This document shows positions 14,207-17,305 of a stretch of DNA of 17,305 nucleotides, in pieces. Made by a program: the position numbers and the translations under genes. Origin of the DNA: CAZTWC01 sp964617105 [NCBI: uncultured Myxococcia bacterium] (lineage in GTDB: Bacteria > CAZTWC01); the NCBI GenBank assembly GCA_964617105.1, contig CAZTWC010000055.1:1-17305 (forward strand). Reading direction: 5' to 3'. Below the pieces are notes generated by a model, which saw only the letters and a list, made by a program, of their open reading frames with translations, was not told the DNA's origin and did no database searches. Within the stretch, counting starts at the first letter, position 1. Every line of letters starts with the position of its first letter.

Positions 14207-16105
14207 CTACCTAACCTGGCTGCACATGCAGCCCCCTTCCTGGAGATTTACCTTCCAGTTTGAATCAGTGGTAATGGTGCCGCCATCGGGCTGGCCGGTT
14301 TGGTCAATCCCATTTACTCTATCTTCTGGCTGACCACCATCCATGCTTCCATCTATTTCAATATCCGTGCCAGCATCCGGACGGTTAATAATCCTGGGAA
14401 AATGGCCGTATTTATCTTCTGGTTTCAGGCATTGGCCCAGCATACAAGTCTCTTCAAGCGGGCAGGTAATATTAAGACAAATATCCTGGATACACTTTCC
14501 CTGAAGGCAAATTTTGCCCACCGGGCATTCAATTTCCACGCAGGAATCTTTGCCACATACGCCTTCCTGGCAAGTGAAACCACGCCCACAAGTCGGACTG
14601 CAGGAGTCTTTGCTGCATATACCATCACGACATTTTTCGTTTTCACCACATTTGACAGCGGCACAGGAATCCACACAGTCGCCCTGGCGGCAAAACTGGT
14701 CGGAGCCGCAGGCGTTATTCAGACAAGGATCAGCCTCACATTGTCCCAACACACACATCTCTCCTTTTTTACAACTAAAGGCTGGATCAGAAGAAAAGCA
14801 ATCTTTGGCCGTACATTTGCCCTTGCGGCATTCCTCTTGGGTATCCTGGCATTGCAAAGGCTGGCGTTCACAGGAATCCACACACTCCCCTTTGATGCAG
14901 GTAAACTTACCACTGCAGCGTATGCCGCAACACGAGTTGGTAAGGCAAAAATCATCGCTGCACACAAATCCCGGCGGACATTCTCCCATCAGGCAAGGCA
15001 GGGAACATTCACCGCAGAGACAGACGCCGCCGTTTTTGCAAACTGCATTGTCATCAATAACCCCATTGCAATTTTCATCTACATTGTCGCAACTTTCCGG
15101 CAAAGGTTGAGGCGCTGTGCAATCAGCCCACTTCCCCTGCTTGCAGGTCTCTTGTCCCGGTCCACAGGCAGTGTCACAGGATCTGATAAGATTTCCGTTG
15201 TCCTCTGTTTCATCGGTTTGACCATCGCAATCATCATCCAGGCCATTACAGTCTTCCTCAACCGGTTGAGCCCCCTGGCACTCACCCCATTGACCAGTGG
15301 CACACTTTTGCACTCCGTGGCCACAAGCAGTAGTGCACTCTTTCTCCAGAGGAAGGCCATTATCCCCCTCATCGGTCATGCCATCGCAATCATTATCCAA
15401 ACCATCACAAACCTCTTTCATCAACTCTTTGACAATCACCTCCATAGCCTTGATCAGTTCTTGATCGTCGGTGGCGGTATAATAGGCTGGCGTAAGATCA
15501 GCGACGTTTTTTTTCGGTCGGGCTTTCCCCCCATTTTGGGCCATTGCTTCCAACTGTTGCGACCCGTCTCCAGTGCCAAAACCTAAAACAAACGTGTTGA
15601 TACCGTTGTTATATAAATATGCCACTTCCTGCGCCGGATCACCTCCGCAGGATTCTTCACCGTCAGTGATTAACAGTAGAAAATTGCGCCTGGGATCTTT
15701 GAAGTGCTTAAATGCTTCCGCGATGGCGGCAGCCATGGGGGTATTTCCCGAGACAGTCAAAGAATTGTAACTGTTTAGTTTATCCATAATGAGCTTACTG
15801 TTATTGATGTTAAAGCCCACATCCAGACCAGAGGATATTTTACAATCATCGGGGTTGGGAAAAAGCATCAGCCCAAACCGAATTGAAGCGGTTTGGGGGC
15901 CGCTCAAGATGGTGCCAATGGCGTATTTTGCATCTCTCCACTTGTTGCCTTGCATACTGCCAGATTTGTCCAACAGCAGCAATACATTAGGCGATTCGCA
16001 ATTCTTGGATTGCCCCTTTCCTGAGACAGGATAGCATATGCTAATAATCAGCATGGTCAGCAGTAATTTCCACCGGTTACAGTCTATTTTCATTTGGTAT
16101 GCCAT
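14207..16105 (-). CDS. Exported VWA-domain protein with MopE-type repeats and cysteine-rich tail
   Basis: 632 residues with a signal peptide (hydrophobic core about 14-28). A von Willebrand A domain spans about 38-225 with a complete MIDAS: DKSGS (46-50), Thr122 and Asp148 in LLLITDGEE. Three MopE-type metal-binding motifs follow: CDGLDNDCDGMTDE (233-246), CNGLDDDCDGQTDE (286-299) and CDNVDENCNGVIDD (339-352). Residues 356-559 are a run of EB/EGF-like cysteine-rich units ending in pattern C-x-x-G-x-C. The C-terminus is an Asp/Gly/Pro-rich linker ending GGCMCSQVR. Nothing resembling a C-terminal membrane helix follows. The ATG at 16105 has GGAG ten bases upstream; Met5 is an alternative. It lies 23 nt after queH and is likely cotranscribed with it. 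It probably acts outside the cytoplasm binding a divalent metal or partner; the ligand is unknown. Confidence 0.9.
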   Translation of the reverse strand: MAYQMKIDCNRWKLLLTMLIISICYPVSGKGQSKNCESPNVLLLLDKSGSMQGNKWRDAKYAIGTILSGPQTASIRFGLMLFPNPDDCKISSGLDVGFNINNSKLIMDKLNSYNSLTVSGNTPMAAAIAEAFKHFKDPRRNFLLLITDGEESCGGDPAQEVAYLYNNGINTFVLGFGTGDGSQQLEAMAQNGGKARPKKNVADLTPAYYTATDDQELIKAMEVIVKELMKEVCDGLDNDCDGMTDEGDNGLPLEKECTTACGHGVQKCATGQWGECQGAQPVEEDCNGLDDDCDGQTDETEDNGNLIRSCDTACGPGQETCKQGKWADCTAPQPLPESCDNVDENCNGVIDDNAVCKNGGVCLCGECSLPCLMGECPPGFVCSDDFCLTNSCCGIRCSGKFTCIKGECVDSCERQPLQCQDTQEECRKGKCTAKDCFSSDPAFSCKKGEMCVLGQCEADPCLNNACGSDQFCRQGDCVDSCAAVKCGENEKCRDGICSKDSCSPTCGRGFTCQEGVCGKDSCVEIECPVGKICLQGKCIQDICLNITCPLEETCMLGQCLKPEDKYGHFPRIINRPDAGTDIEIDGSMDGGQPEDRVNGIDQTGQPDGGTITTDSNWKVNLQEGGCMCSQVR

Positions 16106-16128
16106 TATATTTTAACTCCAAAACTAGA

Positions 16129-16686
16129 TTAACCCCTACTATATTTACAGCCACAGTAATTCTGGCGATAAAAGCCTTGTTGGCGGCTTATTTCAACCGA
16201 ACGTTTAAACCCATCCTTTTTTTTGAAGTCCATAGCCAAAAACTCTGGACCGTATTTATTAGCCGCCTCACCGCCGACCCGAAAAACAGCAGTGGTCTCC
16301 TTGTGAGGGGAAACGGTGAGGGTAGTAGTAAAATAGGTAACATTTAACTCTTTGGCCATGGCCGCAGTTCTATCCAACCTAAAACCAAAGCACTGGCAGC
16401 AACGCCGGCTACCTTCTGGCAAAAGCGCATAAGGACCTACCTCTTCCTGCCAGCCGGTATCTTGATAATCACCTTCGATAAAATCTACTTTTATCTGATA
16501 GCAATATTCTCTTAACTCATCTCTCCGGATTTCATATTCACAAAAAGGATAAATATTAGGATTAAAGAAAAATATTAGCGGCCAATAACCGTTTTCAACC
16601 AGCCTTTCGATTACGGAACTGGCACATGGTGCACAGCAGGCGTGCAAAATAATTTTTTTGGGGGGCGTTCTTTTCCCTGGCACCAT
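16129..16686 (-). CDS. queH: Epoxyqueuosine reductase QueH
   Basis: QueH (old DUF208) carries out the last step of queuosine synthesis in tRNA, reducing epoxyqueuosine to queuosine; it is the non-orthologous counterpart of the cobalamin-dependent QueG. The 185 residues show the family cysteines and motifs in order: HACCAPC (15-21), FNPNIYP..EYEIRR (41-55), EGSRRCCQC (91-99), FTTTLTVSPHK (119-129) and FYRQNYCGCKYS (172-183). All Cys expected for the iron-sulphur and second metal site appear present. The ATG follows the stop of the upstream gene directly (TAA-ATG, no gap), with GGTGAG upstream, so translation is coupled. No other queuosine gene is in the window. Confidence 0.93.
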   Translation of the reverse strand: MVPGKRTPPKKIILHACCAPCASSVIERLVENGYWPLIFFFNPNIYPFCEYEIRRDELREYCYQIKVDFIEGDYQDTGWQEEVGPYALLPEGSRRCCQCFGFRLDRTAAMAKELNVTYFTTTLTVSPHKETTAVFRVGGEAANKYGPEFLAMDFKKKDGFKRSVEISRQQGFYRQNYCGCKYSRG

Positions 16687-17103
16687 TTACTCACCAATAA
16701 TTTTTACCAGTATCTCTTTTTGGCGGCCCCCGTCTAATTCGTAATAATAGATGGTGTGGTAAGTTCCAAAATCAAATTCGCCTTCAGTCACCGGGCAGGT
16801 GATATGGTGACCAGTAATGATCGAGATAAGATGGCCATCGGCATTTTTTTTATAGTCGTTCAGATCGTGGCGGTAACCAATTCCACTGGGCACCAGTTTT
16901 TGCTGAAGATCACGATAGTCCAGGGCTACTGAACTGTCGCTGTCGGTAATGAAAACAGCGGAGGAGGTGTGCAAAGGAAAAATAAGAGCCAAACCCTCCT
17001 GGATGCCGCTGGATTTCAGCGCTTTTCTGCATTTTGAGGTGATATCAACCACTTCCACCCTATCACGGCAATTCATATTTATCACCTGACGAAAGGATTT
17101 CAT
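16687..17103 (-). CDS. YjbQ-family protein (UPF0047, secondary thiamine-phosphate synthase type)
   Basis: 138 residues, the usual size for this small, cytosolic, trimer-forming family. Conserved features are FPLHTSSAVFI (42-52), YRHD (77-80), NADGHLISIITG (87-98) and a closing segment GTYHTIYYYELDGGRQKEILVKIIG. The invariant His45, His79, Asp80 and His91 are probable metal/active-site residues. E. coli YjbQ was linked to a minor thiamine phosphate synthase activity; the physiological role of the family is unsettled. The start ATG has GAGGT six bases upstream. It begins 25 nt after the end of the GGDEF gene and abuts queH, so a shared transcript is likely. Confidence 0.9.
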   Translation of the reverse strand: MKSFRQVINMNCRDRVEVVDITSKCRKALKSSGIQEGLALIFPLHTSSAVFITDSDSSVALDYRDLQQKLVPSGIGYRHDLNDYKKNADGHLISIITGHHITCPVTEGEFDFGTYHTIYYYELDGGRQKEILVKIIGE

Positions 17104-17128
17104 CTCATACCTCGCTTAATACTAAATT

Positions 17129-17305
17129 TTATGAAAAAATACTTTCAACCCGGTTACGGCCATTTTGCTTGGCTTTGTATAAAAACTGGTCGGCTGATTC
17201 TACCATGTCTAAGGGCTTGTCAAAACTGGTATAATTCAAGGTGGCTATACCAATGGAGATAGAGATAGGTATTTTGGTGTCGTTGTAAATAAAATTGGTC
17301 CCTTC
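17129..17305 (-). CDS. GGDEF (diguanylate cyclase) domain protein, C-terminal end (cut by window edge)
   Basis: The last 58 codons before a TAA at 17129-17131, too short and open-ended to be listed as a complete ORF. The translation shows the end of a GGDEF domain: ISISIGIATL (15-23) and SADQFLYKAKQNGRNRV (37-53), the conserved final helix and strand. The catalytic GGDEF motif itself would lie upstream, outside the window, so activity cannot be judged. The protein ends directly after the domain, so GGDEF is its last module. It would supply c-di-GMP, a possible link to the PilZ fusion gene at 12162-13343. Confidence 0.88.
   Translation of the reverse strand, partial: EGTNFIYNDTKIPISISIGIATLNYTSFDKPLDMVESADQFLYKAKQNGRNRVESIFS

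Noticed and set aside
14514-15110. A 198-codon plus-strand frame rich in Gln/His/Ser/Pro
   Set aside because: Same explanation: an antisense shadow of the cysteine-rich tract, overlapping another shadow frame as well.
14300-15586. A 428-codon open frame on the plus strand
   Set aside because: It lies wholly antisense to the VWA/MopE gene, whose Cys, Asp and Gly codons suppress stops on the other strand. The minus-strand product has clear domains, and this frame shows none.

Overview
The window is a bacterial chromosomal segment with moderate, AT-leaning base composition. Almost all genes are on the minus strand and tightly packed. The best taxonomic hint is the surface/envelope proteins: a von Willebrand A protein with MopE-type 'CDGLDNDCDG' metal-binding repeats, long cysteine-rich tracts and a Asp/Gly-rich tail ending in Cys-x-Cys, plus a cysteine-rich lipoprotein with Ig/cadherin-like domains. 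Together with a PilZ-receiver fusion and sigma54-controlled flagella, this suggests a flagellated member of the former Deltaproteobacteria (Myxococcota-like or a neighbouring lineage). That placement is inference; no rRNA is present.

Region 1 (1-5792, minus strand) is a flagellar basal-body locus read from right to left: flgB, flgC, fliE, fliF, then fliG, fliH and the first part of fliI (cut by the window edge). These encode the proximal rod, MS ring, switch and export ATPase complex. The sequence shows two good sigma54 (-24/-12) promoters, one before flgB and one before fliG, that share the same GGTTTTGG block. A strong intrinsic terminator sits between fliF and fliG. The locus is therefore split into two transcription units, flgBC-fliEF and fliGHI. 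A 20-codon hydrophobic ORF ends two bases before fliG and overlaps its ribosome binding site.

Region 2 (5822-10365, minus strand) is a three-gene operon: a large exported protein with an N-terminal beta-rich (AMIN-like) region and a long TPR superhelix, a soluble histidine kinase without a sensor domain, and an NtrC-type sigma54 activator. It has an almost consensus sigma70-type promoter (TTGACA-17-TAAAAT) placed so that transcription should start at or next to the ATG, so the mRNA would be leaderless. The natural model is that the housekeeping polymerase makes the TPR/kinase/regulator set, and the regulator then activates the two sigma54 flagellar units next door.

Region 3 (10495-13343) holds a plus-strand cysteine-rich lipoprotein gene and, convergent with it, a four-part signalling protein: STAS-like domain, zinc-ribbon-like cysteines, PilZ, receiver. 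A 43-bp imperfect copy of a palindromic element in its upstream region also occurs between fliE and fliF.

Region 4 (13517-17305, minus strand) reads from right to left: the C-terminal end of a GGDEF protein, a YjbQ-family protein, QueH (epoxyqueuosine reductase), the VWA/MopE cysteine-rich exported protein, and a GmhA-like SIS sugar-phosphate isomerase. No tRNA, rRNA, CRISPR array, insertion sequence or phage gene was recognised.
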